This document shows positions 44,725-53,749 of a DNA stretch of 64,000 bases, piece by piece (position 1 is the first letter of the stretch; each line of letters begins with the position of its first letter). A model generated the notes under the pieces. The model did not search any database, was not told where the DNA came from, and saw nothing but the letters and a program-made list of their open reading frames with translations. A program made the translations under genes and the position numbers. Origin of the DNA: a bacterium SCSIO 12696 (GTDB taxonomy: Bacteria; Pseudomonadota; Gammaproteobacteria; Pseudomonadales; Porticoccaceae); NCBI GenBank assembly GCA_024397955.1, contig CP073744.1, positions 2,763,501 to 2,827,500 on the forward strand, given 5' to 3'.

Positions 44725-47700
44725 TTAGCGCTTTAAAAACGCCAGTTTTTTCAGTGCGGCATTTCTAATCTTGGGAAACCGATCTTGCTGAGCCGCATAC
44801 AGCAACGCTTTTTGTATTTCTTTGGTCAGTTCTCGGTCACGTTGTTCTATCTTTATCAGGCATTGAGCCAAAGCCAACGCTACTTGGGGGCTATTGGACG
44901 TTGCGGCTTGCTTTTCTATTGCGCAAGTCTCGGCGGTTGTTTGCTTTTCAGAGCCAGAAAGATTTTTATTAATTGTAAACATTAAGTACGCGGAGGCTGA
45001 ATCGCCACTGTCAATGGCGACTTTTAAATACTGCTTGGCCTTCTCAGTATCTCCGGCTTTGATTGCTTGTTGCGCGATAAAGCGGTTTGCAATCCAGAGT
45101 CCTTGTTGAGCGGCCTCTTCTATTAATTTTTTCGATTTTTCAGGGTTGTCCTTTATCAATAAAAGAGCCAAATTGTACTGTGCGGCTGAGCTTCCCAATG
45201 AGGCTGCATTTTCGTAGTACTTGATGGATTTTTGCAAGTCTTTATCTACGCCAAGGCCAGCCATGAAACCTGCAGCTATTAATAAGTTAGATTTGATTGG
45301 AAATGCTTCGGAAGATTTTTTCAAATCCTCAAAATCGAAATAAATCAAAAATTCTTTCAGGTAATCCAAGCTGGAAATATTCGGTGTGCTAATACTGTCT
45401 ATCGATTGAAGAAAGTCATTTGGCGTTATCGATGAATGTCGCAATTGAAAGGGATTTATGCGACTATTGCGTTCCCAAAAGGGTTGGATATCGCAAACAT
45501 TTTTCCCTAAATAGCGCTTTAAAATAGGCGCTTGGTGAATATCTTCTTGAGAAATAATCAGAGATTGCTCGGAAAGAGAGCCATTGCAAGCGTTTCTGCG
45601 TATATTCTCTATGTTGGCTTCATTGGCAAAAAAAATGTCCCATAAATGAATGCGGTTCCAGTTGCTTGTTACAGCTAAGCCTCGAGTAGTATTAACGGCA
45701 TACCCACCCTTTACTCCCGCCCCAAACTTATTTACAGACGCTGTGATGACTTTTGAATCGGTTGAAATCAGATTCAGGTGAGTTTTTGTTAATGAGTTTT
45801 CATAGACGCCGAAAATTCGGTCAGTAGAGTTAGAAAACTCTACACTGTCTGGAGATACCCAGGATCCAGAGCTCCACTCAAAGCGGTACTCCTTGGTGTT
45901 TAGATTTAGCACTCCGGTGGAGTAGTAGCGCTTTACGTTGAAGCCTGATAAGTATACTTCCGGCTTGTGCGGCGAAAATTTGTGAGAGTTTACGTTTAAG
46001 TATTCTTTGTTGGCTGCTTTGGTGTCGATTTCACTGAAGCTAGTTGTGTCTAATACTTGGAATTTTCCAAATTTTGATGAGGTGCCTAAATAGCTGCCGT
46101 CTGGCGAAAAGCTTAGTGATAAAACAGGGTTTTTCTTTTTATTGTGTGACTCGTATATTAGCTCTTTGTTGTCAGTTCTCCATACAAAAATACCGCCTTC
46201 CTTAGTTCCTATCGCTGCCAAGTTTCCGGACGGGTTGAACGCAATGTGTGAAACGTGGCCAACAGGGCCTGAAAACTTTTCTGGTTTTTCCGGCTTCTCT
46301 ACGTTAATGACATATATACCCTCTTCGAGGGATGCCAGTGCAAATGATTTTTGGTGGTTTTCCTTTACAGATAATATTTTGGAATTCAATACGCTGAACT
46401 CTGGGCTTGAGAAGTTGCCGTTAATGGATTTGATGATTTCTCCATTCTCAAGGTACGCAATAACACCGCTGCCTTTAGGTAGCCAGTGAGCGTGAATAGT
46501 TTTAGGGTGTCGCCATTTATCCAGTGCAAAAACAGGTCTGGCGTTATCAACAGCGTTTTGGGTTTTTGATAGGTCAAAGACGGAAGCGTTGTGCTCTGAA
46601 TAAACGAAAAATTTGTTTCCATCTTCTGAGAAAGAAATGCCTTTTGGTGTTCCCTTAAAAGGCAGGCTGGTTATTCTATTGTCTATATTTTTAACCGACC
46701 AAAGATTGGCACTGCCATTGGAACCATACGTCAACACAGAATGATTTTTTTTCAAAAAATAAGTTTGCGTAACTGCCGATCCGTCATGGCCTTGCAGCTT
46801 AAAATCGGCATTATTGACTGGTGTTAATGAGATATCCCATGCGCGAACAACACCAGAGCTGTGAGACGTTAATATCTGGCGATCATGCGCGCCAAAGATT
46901 ATCTCAAGAAATGGACTTGGGGCTTCAAAAGAGGCTTTAATAACCCCTTTGTTTAGGTCGTATATATTCGCTGATTTTGCTCCGTCCATTCCGCCGTATA
47001 GCGATGCAACAAGAATGGTTTCATCGTCGCTTAATAAAAGATTAGTTAAATGTTCAGGTTTAACCTGAATTTTTTTTATTTCTCTAAAACTTTCTGAATT
47101 TATTATAGAAAGGTAGTGCTCTTTGCTTGGTCTCTCTCCAATTCGCCTTTGAATATAAAACTTTGTGCCCGATTTGTTGGTGGTTGCTATCTCTATACTT
47201 TCCTTGCTGCTTCCAATGCTATTGATGTCGCTCTGGGTTATAGGATTCCTGGTTTTTAAAACATAGTCTGATGACTTTCCTTGTTCAAGGTGCAAGTAAA
47301 TAATATTTTTCCAGGGAACCCAGTCAATTTTTTTTAACCGATTGTCTGCAAATTTTTCGTGATCGATGAGCTTTCCAGAAGTGATTTCCCATACTTGATA
47401 TCGGTTGCCACCAGAAACTAGCAAATACTTTCCATTGTAAGAAAAAGAAGCCTTTATAACATTAACTCCCAAAGATGGGGCTTTCCAGATTTCTTTCTGA
47501 ATATTTAAATCAATAATTCGAGTTACAGCATCTCCTGTGACCAGCGCCAACCAGTTTTTAGTTGGGTGGTAGGTGATACTTACTATATTGCCTACGTCGA
47601 GGGCGAATTGACTGATAAGGCGGTGTCTATCGAAGTCAAAAACGGTTATCTCGTTATTGGTTGTAACCCCAGTTAGTTGAGTTTTGCCAGGGCTTATTGC

Positions 47701-48630
47701 AACCGTACTAAACGGCTGTCCTGGCTTATTTATTTGAAGCATGATTGGCTGTGAATGTAAGGCGCGAGAGAGTTGATCTCTAGCTTCATCGGATTTTGGG
47801 TGCAGCGGTCCAGGGAGAGTGGCCATCATAGCGTATCGTATGGCTCTGTCGTATTGCCCCCTGTCGTCGTCTGCTTGGCTGTCAACAGCGTCACTTTGCA
47901 TTTTGGCCAGTTGTGCAAGAAATATAGAGCGCTCTTTGTTGAGTTCTCTGGTCTGCTGAAATAGCTGACCCGCGTATACTGTCATTGCAGCGAATGCAAC
48001 AATAAAGAACAGGCCAAACAGTCGTCGGCTTCTCTGCCGTTGCCTAACTTGTTCCCGCTGTTCTAGATCATCGAAATGGCATTTTAATAAAACTGCTAGA
48101 ATTCTTATTAGCGCTCTATGGCGGGTAGCTTTGTGTTTTTCATCAGAACGGGGGCGTACATCCGCGGCTAGGGGCTCCATTTTCTCTGTATAACGCTCTT
48201 CTGTGCCATCGGCCAAAGTGCGTGTCCTGACCGTTTGTAGTAGCTCTGACGGAAAGCTGTCTTCAGGTTCGCCTTCCACCAGCAGTGGAATAATACGATC
48301 GCCACGGCCCATTTCCTGAAATAGTGTGATTTCCCGCCGAACCCAATGGGAAGAGGGGGTATTGGGCGAGCAAATGACCAGTAAAAATTCACTATTTCGC
48401 AGCGCTTCTTCCAATTGGCTGCCCAGGTCACTGGAGGCGGGAATTTCGTCATCATCCCGAAACAGCCTGCCAACCCGCTGTGCTATGCCCTTTTTGATCA
48501 AAGTTTTGGGCGTGCGGTATGTTTCCAGAGAATGCATCAACCACTTGGCCCACTTTCGATCTGCATCGGTATGTCGATAGCTAATGAATGCGCGATATAA
48601 GTAGTTGTGTGCCACAGTGCTGTTGCTCAT
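44725..48630 (-). CDS. TIR - TM - WD40-like - Sel1-like protein
   Basis: A 1301-residue protein. The TIR domain (about 12-169, E100 in WVRREI) is nearly the same as in the downstream paralog, followed by a membrane helix (about 207-227). A long beta-propeller region of irregular WD40-like blades follows (VRAWDISLTPV, IFVWRTDNKEL). The C-terminal about 150 residues form Sel1-like helical pairs (AASLGSSAAQYNLALLL). It ends 35 bp before the paralogous TIR gene on the same strand. It looks like an NAD-cleaving or signalling TIR tethered to a sensor propeller. Start ATG 48630. Confidence 0.82.
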   Translation of the reverse strand: MSNSTVAHNYLYRAFISYRHTDADRKWAKWLMHSLETYRTPKTLIKKGIAQRVGRLFRDDDEIPASSDLGSQLEEALRNSEFLLVICSPNTPSSHWVRREITLFQEMGRGDRIIPLLVEGEPEDSFPSELLQTVRTRTLADGTEERYTEKMEPLAADVRPRSDEKHKATRHRALIRILAVLLKCHFDDLEQREQVRQRQRSRRLFGLFFIVAFAAMTVYAGQLFQQTRELNKERSIFLAQLAKMQSDAVDSQADDDRGQYDRAIRYAMMATLPGPLHPKSDEARDQLSRALHSQPIMLQINKPGQPFSTVAISPGKTQLTGVTTNNEITVFDFDRHRLISQFALDVGNIVSITYHPTKNWLALVTGDAVTRIIDLNIQKEIWKAPSLGVNVIKASFSYNGKYLLVSGGNRYQVWEITSGKLIDHEKFADNRLKKIDWVPWKNIIYLHLEQGKSSDYVLKTRNPITQSDINSIGSSKESIEIATTNKSGTKFYIQRRIGERPSKEHYLSIINSESFREIKKIQVKPEHLTNLLLSDDETILVASLYGGMDGAKSANIYDLNKGVIKASFEAPSPFLEIIFGAHDRQILTSHSSGVVRAWDISLTPVNNADFKLQGHDGSAVTQTYFLKKNHSVLTYGSNGSANLWSVKNIDNRITSLPFKGTPKGISFSEDGNKFFVYSEHNASVFDLSKTQNAVDNARPVFALDKWRHPKTIHAHWLPKGSGVIAYLENGEIIKSINGNFSSPEFSVLNSKILSVKENHQKSFALASLEEGIYVINVEKPEKPEKFSGPVGHVSHIAFNPSGNLAAIGTKEGGIFVWRTDNKELIYESHNKKKNPVLSLSFSPDGSYLGTSSKFGKFQVLDTTSFSEIDTKAANKEYLNVNSHKFSPHKPEVYLSGFNVKRYYSTGVLNLNTKEYRFEWSSGSWVSPDSVEFSNSTDRIFGVYENSLTKTHLNLISTDSKVITASVNKFGAGVKGGYAVNTTRGLAVTSNWNRIHLWDIFFANEANIENIRRNACNGSLSEQSLIISQEDIHQAPILKRYLGKNVCDIQPFWERNSRINPFQLRHSSITPNDFLQSIDSISTPNISSLDYLKEFLIYFDFEDLKKSSEAFPIKSNLLIAAGFMAGLGVDKDLQKSIKYYENAASLGSSAAQYNLALLLIKDNPEKSKKLIEEAAQQGLWIANRFIAQQAIKAGDTEKAKQYLKVAIDSGDSASAYLMFTINKNLSGSEKQTTAETCAIEKQAATSNSPQVALALAQCLIKIEQRDRELTKEIQKALLYAAQQDRFPKIRNAALKKLAFLKR
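48124..48594 (-). repeat. Direct repeat copy B encoding TIR domain
   Basis: The second copy of the near-identical TIR-coding segment (compare 44195-44665). Differences are scattered single bases. The two copies are 3.9 kb apart and in the same orientation, a set-up that allows recombination deleting the intervening gene. Confidence 0.85.
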
Positions 48631-48871
48631 AGAGGTTTCACATCATTAGTGATGGGTAAAAGGAGTGCTGTGCTGCATTCAAGGGTTGGTTGTTGTCTCA
48701 CTGGAACTTTAATTATCACTGTGTAAAAGCTATTTTTAAATCATAACACTTTATGGCTAATTTACCGCTGCAGCGATGCCCACAAGTTTGTGGCAGATGC
48801 ACGCTTTAGCTTGTTGGGCGACCATTGCTTGTATAGAGTAATTCCCAAACCAATAAGCTCAGGGAATAGAC

Positions 48872-51010
48872 GTGAACGGCATAAAAATAACAGTTCTTGA
48901 TGGTAAAACCCTTGACGGCGACACCGAGTACTTTTTTGCTCGTGAGCAAGACTATATTGTGCTTGGTCGCGATGCGGACATTTGCCATGTGATCTTTGAA
49001 GACTCCACGGTTGAGCTGGGTGTTGGCAATGAACATATTGGCCTGCGGCGTAGCTTGGGGCGCTATCAGCTGGACCTGAACAACGCACACTCCGTCCGTA
49101 TTGACGGCAAAGAACCTTACGAAGAGCAAGAAATCTCCGGCTCGGTAGAGTTGTTGCTAGGGCTGGTTGTTCGGGTGCGTGTGGAGGTGTTGGACAACCG
49201 TAAGTCTGAATTGCCCATGGTGGAACACCGCTGGCAACCGGGGCAAGTGGCCCAGCGCAACCGAAAGTTGCTGAAGTACACACTGCCTATTGTCGCTGGT
49301 TTGATAATTGCCGGATTATTGTTTTTCCGTGATATCGGCAAGCTCGAAGGGGACTTGACGACGGTATCACAGTCACTGGAGGGGTTGAATCAAGCGCAAA
49401 CCAGCATACCACTGTCGACTATTAACGATGTGCGTGAGTCGGTGTATCTGGTGTTAATCCAGAATGACAGTGAAGGCGAACGCCTGCATGGTACTGCCTG
49501 GGTAACCGATAGCCGCCAACTGGCCACCAACGCCCACGTCGCCGAGAAATTTAATTCATTGAAGCCGGGCGAAAATATGTTGGTTCGGTCATCGGTGCCG
49601 CCCTACCAGACTCATCGAGTTACACAAGCGGTTTTACACCCAGGCTACCGTGATTTTCACAGGCTGTGGGAAGATTACTTGCCGGTTCAAAAAGGCTTTA
49701 ATGCCCTGGAGTTGATGAGAACCGTATCGGCAGCGGACGTTGCACTGCTAAATGTCACCGATAACGAAGAGCTGGCATCGCCGTTGGCTTTGGCCACTGC
49801 TGATGAGCTAGCGGGGCTACAAGCAGGAACCCCCGTTGCTTTTGTGGGTTTTCCTGCGGAAAAGTTATTGCCCGGTACCTTAAAGCAGCCAGTTCCGGTG
49901 GTTCAGCAAGACGAGATAGTGCGGCTTACAGACTTTTTTATGACCGCCCGAGACGACAACAACAACCGCCTGATCCAGCACGGCATTCCCATGATTGGAG
50001 GTGCCAGTGGCAGCCCCTTGTTTACGCGCAAGGGCAAGGTTATCGGTATTGTTAGTGCAGTCAATATTGCCATGACTTCCCGGGGGCGGGTGGCAAACCC
50101 GGCGGACATTAACTTTGCCCAACGAGTGGATTTTTTATTCGACTTGCTGGCAGGAAAGTCTGAGCTTACCAGCCAAAATTACCTGGATCAGTGGTCGCAG
50201 AGCCTGGGTGGCTTTCAAAAAGGCATTGATGCCTCGGTTTTTGAAGTCGCTGAGAACGTAAAGGGAGTTTTTGGCCTGAGTAAGCCATTCAATGAGGTAG
50301 TTGTAAAAGGCAGTTTTGAAGCTATTAACAATTCCTCGTCATCATTGCTTAGCAGCGTAAATACAATGTCTTTCACCAAAGCAGGGGTTCATTTGGTCAC
50401 CGTGCAATCAAGGGCTAGGCGCATTCAACTAAAGCCAGTAAGTGCTGACAGTAAAGTCATTGAATACACCTATCCGATTCCTTACGGGAATTTTCTCGGC
50501 TATCGGCTATTTATTACCGATGGCCCCACAGAGGTCGATTTGAAGTTGGCGACTCGTGTCAGTGCGGATGCACCAGAAGACACAGTCAGTTATCAAATTA
50601 ACCAAACGTCCTGGCAAGCAGACCCGGTAGCAGCCAAAAAGCAATTTGCGATTCACCAAGTAAAAGCATCAAAGGGCCTTCAAGGTGAGCCTCAGGAGCT
50701 AATGACATTGACAGGCAACACAGGAGAACGAATAGACGGAAAACAGGAAACTTACGTTACTCAGGAAATAGACCTCAATGTTGCGGGCTATTATCTGTTT
50801 ATTACTAACCCAGTCCAACCCGGCGACCTGAATACTCATCTATTCCAAGGTAAAAAGTCTATCGATAAAGATCTGAGATCTCGCCGTGAGGCTTATGTTT
50901 TGTATCGTAAGAAAGAATCTGGTTCAGAAGTTTTGAAATTAGTAACTTCCAGTAAACAGGAAAGCCTGGGGTTTTCGGCTACTGTTTATCACTGGCCAGA
51001 AGAAAAATAA
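48872..51010 (+). CDS. FHA-like - TM - trypsin-like serine protease
   Basis: A 712-residue protein. The N-terminal 115 residues resemble an FHA domain (YIVLGRDADICHV, NEHIGL), then one membrane helix (about 133-151) and a trypsin-fold protease with H222 in TNAHV, D289 in SAADVALL and S379 in GASGSP. The last about 270 residues are beta-rich of unknown fold. The predicted topology puts the FHA domain in the cytosol, to read phospho-Thr, and the protease in the periplasm. GTG start with AGGGA. Its divergent neighbour encodes a TIR-WD40 protein. Confidence 0.82.
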   Translation: MNGIKITVLDGKTLDGDTEYFFAREQDYIVLGRDADICHVIFEDSTVELGVGNEHIGLRRSLGRYQLDLNNAHSVRIDGKEPYEEQEISGSVELLLGLVVRVRVEVLDNRKSELPMVEHRWQPGQVAQRNRKLLKYTLPIVAGLIIAGLLFFRDIGKLEGDLTTVSQSLEGLNQAQTSIPLSTINDVRESVYLVLIQNDSEGERLHGTAWVTDSRQLATNAHVAEKFNSLKPGENMLVRSSVPPYQTHRVTQAVLHPGYRDFHRLWEDYLPVQKGFNALELMRTVSAADVALLNVTDNEELASPLALATADELAGLQAGTPVAFVGFPAEKLLPGTLKQPVPVVQQDEIVRLTDFFMTARDDNNNRLIQHGIPMIGGASGSPLFTRKGKVIGIVSAVNIAMTSRGRVANPADINFAQRVDFLFDLLAGKSELTSQNYLDQWSQSLGGFQKGIDASVFEVAENVKGVFGLSKPFNEVVVKGSFEAINNSSSSLLSSVNTMSFTKAGVHLVTVQSRARRIQLKPVSADSKVIEYTYPIPYGNFLGYRLFITDGPTEVDLKLATRVSADAPEDTVSYQINQTSWQADPVAAKKQFAIHQVKASKGLQGEPQELMTLTGNTGERIDGKQETYVTQEIDLNVAGYYLFITNPVQPGDLNTHLFQGKKSIDKDLRSRREAYVLYRKKESGSEVLKLVTSSKQESLGFSATVYHWPEEK

Positions 51011-51079
51011 TAAGCCGTTGACGCAACATCAGCTTTTACCTAGCTCTTATCGGCTTTTACTATCAGTCAATTCTGTAAT

Positions 51080-51241
51080 TTGATCTTCTATCTGCCTGAT
51101 CAAGTCCTCATCATCACGTGCCACTCCGGGGAAAGGTCAGAAGCGTTTGATATGTTGTTGGATATTGGGCTGTGGGGTGAAAAAAGCAGGTGGTTACCGC
51201 CTTTGTATAGGGATTTGGTGTATATGGATTTTTCCAAATAG
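51080..51241 (+). pseudogene. Possible remnant of a gene (C-terminal-like fragment)
   Basis: A short open frame (TTG start, 53 residues) ends in a protein-like tail (FDMLLDIGLWGEKSRWLPPL). It lies between the protease gene and the convergent TIR gene. It may be the 3' remnant of a lost gene or chance. No RBS seen. Confidence 0.2.
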
Positions 51242-51245
51242 ATAG

Positions 51246-53387
51246 CTATTCGTTCATGATTCGAAAGACAGGTGTTTCACTGCCATCAATCAAAGAAAAT
51301 CGAAAATATACCGCCTGAGGCATTTCTTGCACGAGTAAAACTTCTCTCCTTTTCTGATAAGCATAAGGCCGATCTATCCAACCTACCTTTAACTTATTCA
51401 TCGTTTGTGGCATGTGCCTGAATCTGCGCTTTTTGGATTTTTCGTCAAGTTGCTCATTGCGTTGCACTTCATCCATATAATCTGAGACTCTGCTTTCTAG
51501 TGCCCGATATTCTTTTTCCAGGTTGTAACCAGAAAAATCCTTTAAATTTTTCGGATCAAAACCCCACTCCATCTTACTGAAAACATGTTCAACAGGCTCG
51601 GTCAGATCAATACTGCATACAGAGTATTCCACGTTAGTATTGTGAACTTTCGACTTGTTGCACCGAATAAAATGTTGATTTTCAAAATTTATGGAATAGC
51701 TGGCTGCCAAAGGAAGCCATTTTTGCCAATTGACTTTGTACTCGTATTCATTTTTATTATTGTTAACATCAATAACAGTTAACTTGATATTTGGGCCCTC
51801 GCTGCCGTCATAAGTAACACCTAGGCTGTCTGCTGGTATATGATTTGCAGTGAATTCGCCACTTCTTTGCTTGGTGAATTTATTTATTCCACCCTCGTGT
51901 ATAGTCCAGCTGATTTCTTTTGCAGCTGATACGAATGGAAATAAATGCCAAGTGCTATGTTTTCTATAATATCCGCCACCTGGTTCTGAATTAATGAATA
52001 ACCTAGGCGAATTTTGGGCAAGCCCTTCTAATTCAAATACAGCTACCTTGCGGAAGTTTTGATGGTTGGTGTTGGCATCGTGATGCTCGGAGACAGAGTT
52101 GTCCGTGTATAAGGCAGAGTAACTTAACTCATTTAGTGGTGTAGAAATGACGAACTCTAATTGATTGCCATTTATTGAGTCAAGAAATAGGATGTCCGTA
52201 TTTTTTTGATCCGATTCTAATGGTAGTTCAATTGTCTTATTTTTTGTATGAAAGTAAATGGATTTGAATAGATTTTTTACTTTAGCATCACTCCCCACAT
52301 TTAATCTGCAAAGGCTGAAATTTCCGAAATAAGAAGAGCACCAAAGTATCCTTCCATTTGAAAATCTTTCTTTTGTACGCTGGAGTCGATCTTGTCTTCT
52401 TTTTTCTTCCCACTCCTCATTCTGCTTGGTTAGGCTTGCATTAAGAAGATCTTTTTGTTTTTGCAAGTTTTTTTGTAATTGGTCGAAGTTTAGGTTGTAC
52501 TTGAATGGACCAATCACTACTCCCTTTTGGGTTTTAATTTTTACATCAACAAATTCTGCCGGGCCTTTTAATTTTATCGGGGTGTGGGTGTTGAAATAGG
52601 CTGTTTGGCTAAATTCTTCTAGTTCTGATCCATCTGTAAATTTTAGAATGTATGTTGATCTTTCCAACTCTTTCCACAGTTTTGGATGATAAACAGGTTG
52701 AATGCTAACTCCTAGTTCCATGTCTTTGTGCATAAATGTAGACAAAGTTAAATCATCTTTGTCAATGTCCTTCGCTTTAGAAGGAATGGAGTCAAGTCCC
52801 AATGCTTTTAAGCTATCAGCTCCTGACTGAGTATCTTTGCTTGAAAAAAGAGTTATCCCCAGAAGGCCAATCAAAAGTACAGCGATTAAAGCAATCATGT
52901 TTCTTTGCGCAAATCGAAGGGATTTGTCCAGAGTAGATAGTGATTTTAAATCGCTTGAATAATCACCACCTTTGCTCTCATGAATTTCCTTGGCTAGATG
53001 ATCCACATGATCCAGTAAGCTACCCGACCATGCATCTATCCACTGAGTAACGGAAACATAAAAACTCAACTTTGAGGATGGCTGAACATCTTCAATACGG
53101 ACAGGAAATATGGGTTTTCCAGATTTTCTGGCTTCCTCGGCTTCGGCGGCCACATTGATGGAGTTATTTGCAGATTCGGATAAAAGCACCACAAGACAGC
53201 GCGATTGTTGAACTCCGTAGACTATTTCTTCTGCATATGCTTTCCCTGGTCGTATATCTCTAGGGGCTATCCAGCACTTTAATCCTCTTTCTTCAAGGGA
53301 CTCACATATTTCATACGCCTTTTCCATATCTTTCGATGAGTGGCTGATAAACGCTGCATAGCCGGGTAGTTTCTTATCGTTGTCCAC
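51246..53387 (-). CDS. TIR - TM protein with unknown C-terminal domain
   Basis: A 713-residue protein. The TIR-2 type domain (about 10-140) has AAFISHSSKD, CWIAPRDIRPG and SESANNSINVAAEAEEA with candidate catalytic E82. One membrane helix is at about 163-181. The remaining 530 residues, starting with a helical coil (DLLNASLTKQNEEWEEKRR) and continuing beta-rich, match no family I recognise. It differs from the two paralogous TIR genes. It is convergent with the FHA-protease gene and divergent from the SEDS-PBP fusion gene. Confidence 0.8.
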   Translation of the reverse strand: MDNDKKLPGYAAFISHSSKDMEKAYEICESLEERGLKCWIAPRDIRPGKAYAEEIVYGVQQSRCLVVLLSESANNSINVAAEAEEARKSGKPIFPVRIEDVQPSSKLSFYVSVTQWIDAWSGSLLDHVDHLAKEIHESKGGDYSSDLKSLSTLDKSLRFAQRNMIALIAVLLIGLLGITLFSSKDTQSGADSLKALGLDSIPSKAKDIDKDDLTLSTFMHKDMELGVSIQPVYHPKLWKELERSTYILKFTDGSELEEFSQTAYFNTHTPIKLKGPAEFVDVKIKTQKGVVIGPFKYNLNFDQLQKNLQKQKDLLNASLTKQNEEWEEKRRQDRLQRTKERFSNGRILWCSSYFGNFSLCRLNVGSDAKVKNLFKSIYFHTKNKTIELPLESDQKNTDILFLDSINGNQLEFVISTPLNELSYSALYTDNSVSEHHDANTNHQNFRKVAVFELEGLAQNSPRLFINSEPGGGYYRKHSTWHLFPFVSAAKEISWTIHEGGINKFTKQRSGEFTANHIPADSLGVTYDGSEGPNIKLTVIDVNNNKNEYEYKVNWQKWLPLAASYSINFENQHFIRCNKSKVHNTNVEYSVCSIDLTEPVEHVFSKMEWGFDPKNLKDFSGYNLEKEYRALESRVSDYMDEVQRNEQLDEKSKKRRFRHMPQTMNKLKVGWIDRPYAYQKRREVLLVQEMPQAVYFRFSLIDGSETPVFRIMNE

Positions 53388-53432
53388 TAGAATATTTTCC
53401 TTTAATCAGGCATTTAAACTTCAGTAGTTGAT

Positions 53433-53543
53433 TCAAGCGTTGCAAACTGTTGATGTAACCAGGCTAGCTCGCTGCTGGTCTTCTTCGGTAGTGATATCCA
53501 AGAACGTTTTGGCTGTTGGATCACTGTTATTGCTATCAACCAT
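53433..53543 (-). CDS. Possible 36-residue small protein upstream of TIR gene
   Basis: A short frame with a good ribosome site (AAGGAA, eight bases before the ATG) lies 45 bp upstream of the TIR gene on the same strand. It encodes an acidic/Thr-rich peptide ending STVCNA. It could be a leader or small protein, or chance. The rest of 53388-53749 shows no gene; it separates divergent genes and should hold two promoters. Confidence 0.3.
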   Translation of the reverse strand: MVDSNNSDPTAKTFLDITTEEDQQRASLVTSTVCNA

Positions 53544-53749
53544 TGCAGAATTCCTTTCAAAAACCCAAAGAATAGTAAACCCCAGTCGCGCTAAAGAGAA
53601 CAATCGTACCCATGATTGGTACTTTGTTATGAATGCCTGTGGCCGTCTACAACGACAAGTTTGTTGTGGCTGGCCTCTACTGGTGTATTCAGCGCCCATC
53701 TTTCAGAATCATTGCAACCTATCTGACATATTAAAGATAAGAGAGCGCT

